Assembly: GCF_003265705.1 (NCBI RefSeq)
Contig: NW_020312828.1
Location: forward strand, 54,417,137-54,481,136
DNA from: Callorhinus ursinus
Taxonomy: Eukaryota > Chordata > Mammalia > Carnivora > Otariidae
Length of the DNA: 64,000 nucleotides
Direction of reading: 5' to 3'
Every line of letters begins with the position of its first letter. The first letter of the stretch is position 1. Under the pieces are notes generated by a model. The model saw only the letters and a program-made list of their open reading frames with translations, did no database searches and was not told the DNA's origin. Made by a program: the position numbers and the translations under genes. Shown here in pieces: positions 35,440-46,599 of the stretch.

Positions 35440-38400
35440 GTAAGAGAAAGGAGAAATATATATTTACTATTATTAAATTGTTTTAGAAACAGAAGTGGGT
35501 GTTCTTGTAAAACTGTTTCCAAGTCGGTTTAAAAAATTATACTGCTAAGATCTTAAGTACATCTGTCATGTGAAAATACAAACGCTGCATGGAAAGGACA
35601 AAGAAGTTAATCCTGCTCCTATATCAACTTGAATGTGTATGAATCAAGCAGCCAATTAGCCAATTAGCCAAACAGCTCTGATGAAATGACTAAAATAGAC
35701 CTAATTCTGAGCCATCTTGTGGCAATATCCATTTGGCTTCATTTATTTCAGTAAGAAATAGATATCTTTCCACACTGACTTTGAGTTTAAAGTAAAACCA
35801 AAACCATATTTTTTGTTTGCAAATCAAAAAGTAAATGCTCTTGTTCTTGTTAGGCTAGGAAGAAATCTGGTCTATAGTTATTTATAAATTCTTCAACTTT
35901 TTTCCATTGACAGTTATAATAAATGGCTTCCATCAGAACTATGGTAGAAGTTACAAGTTATTTTAACATCTGTTTAATTATTTATATATATTGGAAAGAT
36001 GAGTATATCAGACACTTTCTGGACTGTGTACTTAACTATGTCAGGATTGTGTCTTATTTCAAATAATCCAATTGGGGTTCCCAGCTATTGTCTGACATCT
36101 GAATTTTCACACTTACCATTTTTCAATGTTAAGGTTTATTTTCTATGGCTCAAATGAGAATATATTTCCAAGTGTAGCATGGCCAGCCTATCTGTGAGAT
36201 TATCTGCCCAAGCATAGGAAAACCTTTAATTCAAGACTAAAGAAAACAATAAAATGATCAACAAGAAAAAATAGAAATTAAGAATAAGGTAAAAGCAATA
36301 ACCTAAATAAAAAAAGACATATTACTTGATATTATTTTCTACTCACCTAACAAGGATTAGTAAATATTTTTGACATTATCATTTGACTCTAATCTCCCAA
36401 TTATTTCTCACTGAGCAAATACTTTTTGAGAAGTTCTGACTCTGTTACTACTTTAACTTTTGATAAATAAAAGGGAGGTACTCATTTCACAGTGAGTGGA
36501 ACTGAAAAAGACATGAATTTATGGGTATTCTCAAAGGAAATTCTGGAAACATATAGAGACTATAGGTCCATCCACATACCAATCTATGGGGGCTTACTCT
36601 GAAAATAATTATGAAATTCTTGACATCATATTCCAAGAACCATAAGATAAAACAGGAGAAGTTTGAAGCTAAAGTGATTATAAGGAAAAAGGGAAACAAA
36701 AATGGTAAAAAAAAAAAAAGTGATGATGTTGCATGAAGTGACTAAAATCTCCAAGGCCTCTAATTCAGGAATGAAAAGCCCAAGTGCATTTTGGACAGAA
36801 GTGTGCAGTTACAGTGCTCTCATACCCGTCTACTCAGCAGGTGCTAGAAGAAGACAATGGAGGAAGCACCTTTTGGCCCTTGAGAAGTTAAGACAAAGTC
36901 AGTGGTCTCCAAGGTGCTGAGAAGTTCCCTGGTCAGGTAGAGGACAGCTAAAGAAATTACGGGTGTGAAAATGCTAGCATGGCAATTTGCAAATAAAAAA
37001 AATCATGATATTTAATATGTGGAATGAAACCAGTGCCCTAATTTAGTTCCTAAATCAGATCTTTGGTGCCAACTCTGTAAAAATGCAATATGAGTGAGAG
37101 ATCTAGGGTTGTAACAGAGTGCAGTTCACATGTGCCTGGATAATAGAGAATAGTTTTAACTCAACAAACAAATGGATTTAAAAAGTAGTCTGCAGAAGAA
37201 CTGTAGATTGAAGTTCCTGTTCATAGTGCAAGGAGAAACAGACAAGAAAAGAATGGAGCTGCCTCTTCTCCCAGTATAAACTCATCATTAGCTACATTAT
37301 CAAGTGAAAATAATGGAGAATACATTACATACATAAGGGCATAGGCTCAAAAATTGTGTCTTAGGGGTATGTGACCAAAGAAGTTTGTAGAGAACTGGTC
37401 TAGGGTCATATAAAATGAAATAACCAATATGCCTGCTTACCAAATTCATTACCTATGAGAAATAATATCTATGCAAAAATGCAGTCTTTGATATCTTTGA
37501 TGTATTCTCTTCTCTAGAGAACTTTTGAAATCTCTGTGACACGTACTGTCAAATTTAGATCTGAAAGCTGAGGGCTTTCATCTCCAAATCTTACCTGGAC
37601 ACATCTACTTGCAAATATTGTTGTCCCAAGTCCAGACTTTGTTTCAAATATAAGTCATTATTTCTTATTCTCTTCAAGTTAGCTCCTCATCCCAAACTTA
37701 TTTATGTCACCCTCATTTCTTTAGGACATGAGATAGAGACTAGCCTAGATGTGAAGAGCATGGGACTTGAATCTAGGCTGCCTGGATTAAAATTTCCGCT
37801 CAAGTTATATTTCCTATATGAATTTGTTTCATCACCTATAAAACAGGAGAAATATTTGTACTTACATCAATAAATGCATCATGAAACTCAGGAAAATCCA
37901 TGCAAAGCACACAAAACACTGGCACAGAGCAAATGCTCAAAAACATTAACTTATTTTTTTATGTGTGCTCAAAACCCTGGGGTCATTTTTGACCATCTCA
38001 CCCACATCTTTAAGTAAGTCACCAAATCCTACCTGTGTTCCTCTCAAAAGCTGCTCCTGGCCTAGTTCCATGGCCACTGCCCTAGGAAGACATGCATTCT
38101 TCCAACTTAGGCTAAAACCAAGTCTCTGATGTGGTCTTCCTTCTGCTGCCTCTCCCTGTTCTAATCTGTTCCCAGACTGGGCTGTGTGAGTCTCATCTTA
38201 CCAGAGGACTCATCTTGTGGACTCTCTTCTCAAAACTCCTCATGGGCTCTCTGATGTCTACCAGAGCATAATGTAAAACATGCTTCTGGCTTTAACAGCC
38301 TTCAAAGTTGGCTTTACTTTGCCAAGTTCCTTGGTTATCAAGGCCTACTTTCAGTTCCCCTTTTCTGAACTGAAGTGTATGTCCCACAGAACTTCACTCT

Positions 38401-38800
38401 TACTCTCCGTTTGTTTCCTACTATCTGTCTTTCCTTCTTAACCTTCAATTCAAAGGAAGCAGATAGCTTACTTTCTTTTTACCTTCACAAGGCATCTGGC
38501 CCCAAACACAGTAAACAGATTATAAATACACACTTGCTGATCAGTTGATTAAAATATTTACAATATAGAAAAAGTCATGGAAGATATTTCTCATGGGTTA
38601 TTAAGGGAAACTTAGATCTTCACATATGCTCTTGAATTGTGAGGTGGAAATCAAGAAAACAGCAACCCTCTTCTTCAACACAACATTTAATGCCGATGTC
38701 AGGGATTCTGCAAATATTAAGTGAATTGTACCAGGAACCAGAAATATAGAAAGACATAAGACAGTTTCTTCTCTGTCCCCTTAACTCATATTTTATTTGA
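35440..38800. other. No gene seen
   Basis: AT-rich sequence with one MIR at 37.7 kb and a small tandem AGCCAATT repeat near 35650. Confidence 0.55.
37725..37950 (+). repeat. MIR
   Basis: GAGCATGGGACTTGAATCTA through CACCTATAAAACAGGAGAAA to CAGAGCAAATGCTCAAAAAC. Confidence 0.7.
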
Positions 38801-38813
38801 GGAGTTTAGAAGT

Positions 38814-38855
38814 TTTTCTAAACTTGAAAAGTCTAAACTTTTCAAGTTTAGAAAA
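38814..38855. repeat. Perfect 18-bp inverted repeat
   Basis: TTTTCTAAACTTGAAAAG, a 6-nt loop (TCTAAA), then the exact reverse complement. Not part of a recognised repeat family. Confidence 0.95.
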
Positions 38856-39046
38856 GTATATTAATAAAAACAAGGGAATAGGGCAGAGATAGGACTGACT
38901 TTTATAGGGACAGTAAAGGATGAAATAGGTAGGACTGTCTCTGGGTCAAACTTAACGTGACATTTCCTAGGTACCATCTATCACATTTAACCCTTATAAC
39001 TGGCTTAAATATTGTCATTTTGATTTGCATGTACATATACATTTTT

Positions 39047-39848
39047 TTATTTATTTTTTATTATGTTATGTTACTCACCATACATTACATCATTAGTTTT
39101 TGATGTAGTGTTCCATGATTCATCGTTTGCATATAACACCCAGTGCTCCATGCAGAACGTGCCCTCTTTAATACCCATCACCAGGCTAACCCATCCCCCT
39201 GCACCCCTCCCCTCTAGAACCTTCAGTTTGTTTTTCAGAGTCCATCGTCTCTCATGGTTTGTCTCCCCCTCCGATTTACTCCCCTTCATTCTTCCCCTCC
39301 TGCTATCTTCTTCTTTTTCTTTTTTCTTAACATATGTTGCATTATTTGCTTCAGAGGTACGGATCTGTGATTCAACAGTCTTGCACAATTCACAGTGCTC
39401 ACCATAGCACATACCCTCCCCAATGTCTATCACCCAGCCACCCCATCCCTCCCACCCCCACCACTCCAGCAACCCTGTTTATCTCCTGAGATTAAGAATT
39501 CCTCCTATCAGTGAGGTCATATGATACATGTCTTTCTCTGATTGACTTATTTCACTCAGCATAATACCCTCCAGTTCTTTCCACATCGTTGCAAATGGCA
39601 AGATTTCATTCTTTTTTTTTAAAGATTTTATTTATTTATTTGAGAGAGAGAATGGTAGAGAGAGAGCACGAGAGGGAAGAGGGTCAGAGGGAGAAGCAGA
39701 CTCCCTGCTGAGCAGGGAGCCTGATGCGGGACTTGATCCTGAGACTCCAGGATCATGACCTGAGCCGAAGGCAGTCGCTCAACCAATTGAGCCACCCAGG
39801 TGCCCAAGATTTCATTCTTTTTGATGGCTGCATAATATTCCATTGTGT
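39047..39848 (-). mobile_element. Carnivore L1 3' end, antisense, interrupted by a SINE and a gap
   Basis: From a T-rich start, sequence matching the inverse of the L1 3' UTR at 43 kb (CCATACATTACATCATTA, then CACCCAGTGCTCCA) runs into older-type 3' UTR sequence, up to the N run at 39849. A Can-SINE at 39617-39805 splits it. The part beyond the gap is not L1, so the 5' end is hidden or deleted in the gap. Confidence 0.88.
39617..39805 (-). mobile_element. Can-SINE nested in L1
   Basis: Inverse element within the 39 kb L1, flanked by a perfect 17-bp duplication AAGATTTCATTCTTTTT at 39600-39616 and 39806-39822. The SINE is therefore younger than that L1. Confidence 0.96.
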
Positions 39849-40248
39849 NNNNNNNNNNNNNNNNNNNNNNNNNNNNNNNNNNNNNNNNNNNNNNNNNNNN
39901 NNNNNNNNNNNNNNNNNNNNNNNNNNNNNNNNNNNNNNNNNNNNNNNNNNNNNNNNNNNNNNNNNNNNNNNNNNNNNNNNNNNNNNNNNNNNNNNNNNNN
40001 NNNNNNNNNNNNNNNNNNNNNNNNNNNNNNNNNNNNNNNNNNNNNNNNNNNNNNNNNNNNNNNNNNNNNNNNNNNNNNNNNNNNNNNNNNNNNNNNNNNN
40101 NNNNNNNNNNNNNNNNNNNNNNNNNNNNNNNNNNNNNNNNNNNNNNNNNNNNNNNNNNNNNNNNNNNNNNNNNNNNNNNNNNNNNNNNNNNNNNNNNNNN
40201 NNNNNNNNNNNNNNNNNNNNNNNNNNNNNNNNNNNNNNNNNNNNNNNN
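39849..40248. other. Assembly gap, 400 N
   Basis: The gap falls between an L1 and a SINE fragment, so repeats probably caused it. Confidence 0.99.
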
Positions 40249-40327
40249 AGGACTCTATCTCAGGACCCTGGGATTATGACCTTGAGCCGAAGGCAGACAC
40301 TTAACTGACTGAGACACCCATGCGCGG
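40249..40327 (-). mobile_element. Can-SINE, partial at gap edge
   Basis: The head half of an inverse SINE emerges from the N run (CCTGGGATTATGACC up to GACACCCATGCGCGG). The tail is in the gap. Confidence 0.85.
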
Positions 40328-41003
40328 GATTTGAATGTACTATAATTGTAATAAATCAGTTACACTTTGGAATTTAGTCAGTGAGTGCATATTTTTGAAA
40401 AAATAAATTAGAGTTAATATATGACAACCAATATTTGATAGAGGTTTTTATTTTTTAAGTGTCATTTAATTAAAATATTTCTGGTGGTTCTTTATTATTC
40501 AACTCTGTCTTTCCTTCTCCCTAGTACACTTTTAAAATTCTCTTTTTCACTCTCGTTTTCTAATCTTCCATTTGACCTCCAGTTTATATTTTGTAATTTA
40601 CCCCTTTTGCCCTCAAAGAAATAACTGAGGTACTTATTGACTCTGTTTAGTGTTGCTGATGGTCTTCCCTATGAATATGTTGCAGATTGTCCTATACTCT
40701 TACCACTGATTAGAGTTTAAATTTGAAAGTAAGAACTATAGGGTTTGGCTTACTGTAATGTCCACTTAGTATTGCTATTATCACAAACAGTACTAATACT
40801 GTATGATCACTTAATATATTAAGCTAAATCAACAAGTAATTCATAATTTTGCATACTGTTGACCAAAATTATTTCTGGCTTTGAAAAATCATATACAGTA
40901 TATGTTAAGAAACAAGAAATAAAAATTTGAGCACTCAAGTAAAGGTATATAGTTTACATAATGGCTCAAATCAAGAGAAAAAAAACACAGAAGAGTATGT
41001 GCT

Positions 41004-42739
41004 TTGTCAAATGCTTTTTCTGCATCTATTGAGAGGATCATATGGTTCTTGTTCTTTCTTTTGTTAATGTATTGTATCACATTGACTGAGCTGAGGATGT
41101 TGAACCAACCTTGCAGCCCAGGGATAAATCCCACTTGGTTGTGGTGAATAATCCTTTTAATGTACTGTTGGATCCTCTTGGCTAGTATTTTGGTGAGAAT
41201 TTTTGCATCCATGTTCATCAAGGATATTGGTCCGTAATTCTCCTTTTTGATGGGGTCTTTGTCTGGAGTTGGGATCAAGGCAATGCTGGCCTCATAGAAT
41301 GAGTTTGGAAGTTTTCCTTCCATTTCTATTTTTTGGAACAGTTTCAGAAGAATAGGTATTAATTCTTCTTTAAATGTTTGGTAGAATTCCCCTGGGAAGC
41401 CATCTGGCCCTGGGCTTTTGTTTGTTGGGAGATTTTTGATGACTGCTTCAATTTCCTTAGTGGTTATAGGTCTGTTCAGGTTTTCTATTTCTTCCTGGTT
41501 CAGTTTTGGTAGTGGATACATCTCTAGGAATGCATCCATTTCTTCCAGATTATCTAATTTGCTGGCATATAATTGCTCATATGTTCTTATAATTGTTTGT
41601 ATTTCTTTGGTGTTGGTTGTGATCTCTCCTCTTTCCATTTCTCTTTTCTTTTTCATAAGTCCGGCCAGGGGTTTATCAATCTTGTTAATTCTTTCAAAGA
41701 ACCAGCTCCTATTTTCATTGATTTGTTCTACTGTTCTTTCAGTTTCTATTTCATTGATTTCTGCTCTGATCTTTATTATTTCTCTTCTCCTGCTGGGTTT
41801 AGGTTTTATTTGCTGTTCTTTCTCCAGCTCCTTTAGGTGTAGGGTTAGGTTGTGTATTCGAGACCTTTCTTGTTTCTTGAGAAAGGCTTGTATTGCTATA
41901 TACTTTCCTCTTAGGACTGCCTTTGCTGCATCCCAAAGATTTTGAACAGTTGTGTTTTCATTTTCATTGGTTTCCATGAATTTTTTTAATTCTTCTTTAA
42001 TTTTCTGGTTGACCCATTCATTCTTTAGTAGGATGCTCTTTAGCCTCCATGTATTTGAGTTCTTTCTGACTTTCCTCTTGTGACTGAGTTCTAGTTTCAA
42101 AGCATTATGGTCTGAAAATATGCAGGGAATGATCCCAATCTTTTGTACTGGTTGAGACCTGATTTGTGACCTAGGATGATCTGTTCTGGAGAATGTTCCA
42201 TGGGCACTGGCGAAGAATGTATATTCTGTTGCTTTGGTATAGAATGTTCTGAATATATCTGTGAAGTCCATTTGGTCCAGTGTATGCGTATCATTTAAAG
42301 TCTTTATTTCCTTGTTGATCTTTTGCTTAGATGATCTATCCATTTCAGTGAGGGGGGTGTTAAAGTACCCCACTATTATTGTATTGTTGTCAATGTGTTT
42401 CTTTGCTTTTGTTATTAACTGGCTTATATAATTGGCTGCTCCCATGTTAGGGCCATAGATAGTTACAATTGTTAGATCTTGTTGGACAGACTCTTTAAGT
42501 ATGATGTAGTGTCCTTCCTCATCTCTTATTATAGTCTTTGGTTTAAAATCTAATTTGTCTAGTATAAGGATTGCCACCCCAGCTTTCTTTTGGTGTCCAT
42601 TAGCATGGTAAATGGTTTTCCACCCCCTCACTTTCAATCTGGAGGTGTCTTTGGGTCTAAAATGAGTCTCTTGCAGACAGCGTATCAATGGGTCTTGTTT
42701 TTGTATCCAATCTGATAGCCTGTGTTTTGATTGGGGCAT
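41004..42739 (-). pseudogene. L1 ORF2 fragment: endonuclease and N-terminal reverse transcriptase
   Basis: About 578 L1-derived codons stay open from M at 42739, starting [16 protein letters not shown]. The endonuclease includes LQETHF and, near the end of the domain, [10 protein letters not shown]. The metal-binding motif normally read as GDFNTP is GYFNTP here, so nuclease activity should be lost. A short frame excursion ([12 protein letters not shown], where the related phrase [10 protein letters not shown] lies in another frame) points to a compensating indel pair. The reverse transcriptase part holds [13 protein letters not shown] and [13 protein letters not shown] and ends after motif A; the remaining residues of the open frame are host DNA. 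A small deletion just upstream of this M shifts the true N-terminus ([13 protein letters not shown]) out of frame. This is a dead fragment. Confidence 0.9.
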
Positions 42740-43204
42740 TTAGCCCATTTACATTCAGGGTAACTATTGAAAGATATGAATTTAGTGCCATTGTATTGCC
42801 TATAAGGTGACTGTTACTGTGTATTGTCTGTGTTCCTTTCTGGTCTATGTTACTTTTAGGCTCTTTCTTTGCTTAGAGGACCCCTTTCAATATTTCTTGT
42901 AGGGCTGGTTTTGTGTTTGCAAATTCCTTTAGTTTTTGTTTGTCCTGGAAGGTTTTTATCTCTCCTTCTATTTTCAATGACAGCCTAGAGACTATGGACT
43001 CTGAGAAACAAACTGAGGGTTCTAGACCCTCTAGAGGGGAGAGGGGTGGGGGATGGGTTAACCTGGTGATGGGTATTGAAGAGGGCACGTATTGAATGGA
43101 GCACTGGGTGTTATACACAAACAATGAATCTTGGAACACTACATCAATAACTAATGATGTAATGTATGGTGATTAACATAACATAATAAAATAAAATAAA
43201 AAAA
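41004..43204 (-). mobile_element. Young carnivore L1, 5'-inverted (twin-primed) insertion
   Basis: Two pieces of one L1 lie head to head. From 41004 to about 42983 the element is on the minus strand: the end of ORF1 (KTFQDKQKLKEFANTKPALQ), the intergenic spacer, then ORF2 with its endonuclease and the reverse transcriptase up to motif A ([10 protein letters not shown]). From about 42985 to 43204 the last 220 bp of the 3' UTR and the poly(A) run on the plus strand. The rest of ORF2 (motif C and the Cys-rich end) is missing. A 15-bp direct repeat, AGAAGAGTATGTGCT, flanks the whole unit at 40989-41003 and 43205-43219. This is the expected product of twin priming. Confidence 0.93.
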
Positions 43205-43322
43205 AGAAGAGTATGTGCTGATCAATGGTATATGCATTATTTCTCAAGGTGTGTTTCTAGTAACTCCGTCCTGTGAAATGCGTGGAGGAAAAAAAATGCA
43301 CTCCATTGTCAAAAAGGACTGG

Positions 43323-43502
43323 GAGGGTCAGTCGGTAAAGCGTCTGACTCTTGATCATGATCTCAGGGTTGTTAAGATCCAGCTGAGCAGTGTGAGGCTC
43401 CATGCTCAGCAGGGAGTCTGCTTGAGATTCTTTCCCTCTGCCCCTTCCTCTGCTCTCTCTCTCTCATAAATAATCTCTAAAAAAAAAAAAAAAAGAAAAA
43501 GA
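43323..43502 (+). mobile_element. Can-SINE, diverged
   Basis: Diverged, shortened head (GGAGGGTCAGTCGGTAAAGCG) and an A-rich tail. Flanks AAAAAGGACTGG at 43311-43322 and 43503-43514 are identical. Confidence 0.9.
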
Positions 43503-44102
43503 AAAAAGGACTGGAAAATGCTATACATCAAGTGGCTCTTTAAAAGTTCTCAATCCAGATTAAACTATTAGGGGCCCTAAGAAATCCTGAAGTAGAGAAT
43601 AATTTGACTCTTTAATTCAGTATTTCCCTAACTCGTTTGACCATGGTAACTTTTTTTCCCTTAGAAAATACTACTACGGCAGTCCCAGCATTAGAAGTAA
43701 CACACTTCAGGAAAGGCCAGTACAGAGTAAATGCTGAATAATTTAGGAATGACACCACTCGCAGTTGGGAAAAACCACTATGAAAATGTAGTATTTTGAG
43801 TTAGATTTTGAAGACTGAGGTGAAGATGAGGAGGGGAGGCATCCCAGACAATGGGCACATTGTGAGAGGAAAAACAGAGGAGAGAGCATTTGAGGTGTTC
43901 AAGGGAGGTTTGGAAGAACCTCTTTGGGGGAAGCAGAAGGTTCCTGCAGGATAGAAATGAGGAAATGGGAGGTTAACACTATGTAAATGATGCTACATAG
44001 AATGATTAGCAAATTATGTATACATTTTCTCTCATATAACCATAATTTCTAAAGTGCTTATTGGATCATGAAAGTGATTACTTAATTAAAACTTGAAGGG
44101 TC

Positions 44103-44430
44103 TAGGCCAGTGCTGTCCAATAAAAATAATGAGCTACAAACTACCTTTAAATTTTCTAGCAGTAACATTAAAGTAGTAAAAAGAAATAGGTTAACTTAAC
44201 AGTATATTTTATTCAACCCAACATATCCAAAATATTGTCATATCAACATATAATCAACATAAAAATTATTGGGATTTTTCTCTTTTTGGCCACATATGTA
44301 ACATTACAATATTGGATAGAACAGATCTACTATTAGGATAAATTAGTTGAATAAAAGTCAATTTGGATAGTTTTCTAATAACACTGACCGTGACTGAAAG
44401 TTTTAAACTCTTTAAATTAGTAAGACACAC
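44103..44430 (+). mobile_element. Old DNA transposon fragment (hAT/MER type)
   Basis: GTGCTGTCCAATAAAAATAA, then TTCTAGCAGTAACATTAAAG and ATTCAACCCAACATATCC, a widespread old mammalian DNA element. Exact family not assigned. Confidence 0.55.
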
Positions 44431-45234
44431 TTGCTTTCTTGGTTTTTGAAATTTATGTTTTATTTTTTTAGCTGAATTTGATATAGGCAATTTAGGTGTA
44501 ATTATAGATTAAAAGTGAAAAACTCTACATTCTCTTCAAATCAGCTAATTAATGTAAATAAATTACCTTCTTGCTCTCTTTTGGCTTTGAACTATTAATA
44601 AGTCAAGAAAAGTTAGTGGATTTGTGACAGTTAAATGCAAAGTCTCTACTATATATGCCAGCTGATTTGTAACCATATACATGTTCTATGAAACTATTTT
44701 TCAGGTTTTTAGAATTTTAAATGATTCCTCCTGCTGGTACAATTTCTTCACACTTCATCACATTTCTAAATAAGTGATCATGTAACTTAAGATTTCATGT
44801 CCTGAAGGCATTATACCAATACTTCCAAATGCTTCAACTTAAAATACAAAGCAGTGTTATTCACACTTCCCATTTTTGAATCCACTAAGGCCATTTGGGG
44901 GAAGAAAAACTAGAAACCTGCTCTTCTGTTTTTGTTTTCTACAAATTCTCTTTACTGAGAGCTTGTACATTTCTTGCTAAGTTTCCAAAAGCACATTTAA
45001 TCCCCGTCAGACACTGAGTGAATATGGCACATCCTTTAAATGGAAGCTCTGGAAAATCTGTCTGCTTTAAAAAGGGAAGATGAGCGCCTAGGCAACTGCT
45101 GTGCTTCTGAGCCCAGAGCTCTTCTCTAAACGACCAATGTGGACATGGAATAGAAATGGAAAATAGCCAACAATACAGCATAGTCTTTGAAAGTTCATGG
45201 CTTTATTCCAAGGTTTCTGAGCATCAGGATTATT

Positions 45235-45432
45235 AACATATTGGCCTGGATAATTCTTTGTTGTGGGGGGCTGTCCTGTGCACTGTGCCCTGCATCTCCA
45301 GCCTCCACTCACCAGATGCTAGCAGCACAACCCCCACACCAGCCCTCACCCTGGTCTTGACAAATCAAAAATTTCTCCAGACATTGCTAAATGTCCCCGG
45401 GTGTACAAAACTATCCCTGATTGAGAACCACT
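45235..45432 (-). mobile_element. MER20 (hAT-Charlie), antisense
   Basis: ATAATTCTTTGTTGTGGGGG, CCAGACATTGCTAAATGTCC and terminal GATTGAGAACCACTG match inverse MER20. Confidence 0.8.
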
Positions 45433-46240
45433 GTGCTCTTCCAAGTCTAAAAATTATAGATTTAAAATTATACTAGAGCTCTAGCTTCAGAGTACAAACC
45501 CATTAATATATTATTATCTATATCTGCTTTTCTTAAGAGCTTGCAACTTTGGAAAATAGATTAGTCTCATATACTATTCTCTTGTGTCCCACCTTCTCAA
45601 TCTCAATGATCTTGTTTTAGTCTGCCCTCTAATTTTTAAATTTAAATACCCAACCTCATTTTTACCAGGAATTGGTATATCTTCATAATATCATATTGGT
45701 ATATATATATCATTATGATATGTTGACTTTCATATATAATCAATTGCTATGTGCAACAGTGAAAAAATGTAGCAGCTTAAAACTCCTTAGATATATTTCA
45801 AGGGTGTATATTGAAATTGTTTTTATTATGACCTGTACTCCTTAAATAAACAAGAAGGGCACTAAAACTTCACTACCATCAATTTGGTATTCTTCAGTAG
45901 TACCACAAAGAAGATGCAGTAATTCATGTTTTAATTAGTACCTAAAACATTTCCAACTACATAAAATACCATGTATGAATAAAACACTTCAAAGCAAGAT
46001 GTATATTTCTCTATCTCCTTTAAAATAGTTCAGGAATGAAGCATCCTAGAGTACAGCCTATTCCTTGTCATATGTAAAATTTGGCTATTTAAGAATAGTA
46101 AAAACATATTTCATGTTTTCAAGCTTTTACATTTACTTTGAAATGACAGAACAGACAGGCAGATATATTATGAGGACAAAAACATGGTAATTTCATAGAG
46201 ACAGCACCTGGAACAATGTATACAAACTATTTGTTCTCTA

Positions 46241-46254
46241 CTACCCTCTGCTGG
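46241..46254 (-). promoter_or_regulatory. CTCF-like motif
   Basis: Minus-strand CCAGCAGAGGGTAG fits the CTCF core with one mismatch. Motif match only. Confidence 0.25.
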
Positions 46255-46324
46255 TTTGTTAAAAAAAAAAAAAGTAATAGTTAAAAAAAAAAAAAACCCA
46301 ACCTTAAAGAACCCTCCTAATCAC

Positions 46325-46560
46325 TGATAATATCAATAGCTACCATTTATTGGTAGACATTGTAGTAGGCTTAATGAAAATTCTCTCATTTAACCCTTAA
46401 TAGTGGCTTGAGGTGGGTATTATGACCTACATCTGATAATTAAATAACTGAAGCTTGAATTGTTGAAGTAACTTGTCCAAACTGATGTACCTGGTAGAAA
46501 TGGCATTCAAATTCACCTCTTTTTAATGCCAAGGCTCAAGTTCATTGTGTGTGTGTTGCT
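46325..46560 (-). repeat. MIR
   Basis: Inverse MIR from TACCATTTATTGGTAGACAT to TTAATGCCAAGGCTCAAGTT. Confidence 0.7.
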
Positions 46561-46599
46561 GCTTCCTGGGCAACTCTTAATGAGAGCTGGCCTGACACC

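Noticed and set aside
39724..40308. Open frames of 144-194 codons across the N gap
   Set aside because: Almost all residues are unknown bases; the ends are SINE and L1.
41418..41945. 175-codon plus-strand frame rich in Ile/Leu/Ser
   Set aside because: Mirror frame of the L1 ORF2 fragment; its membrane-like look is an artefact of antisense reading.
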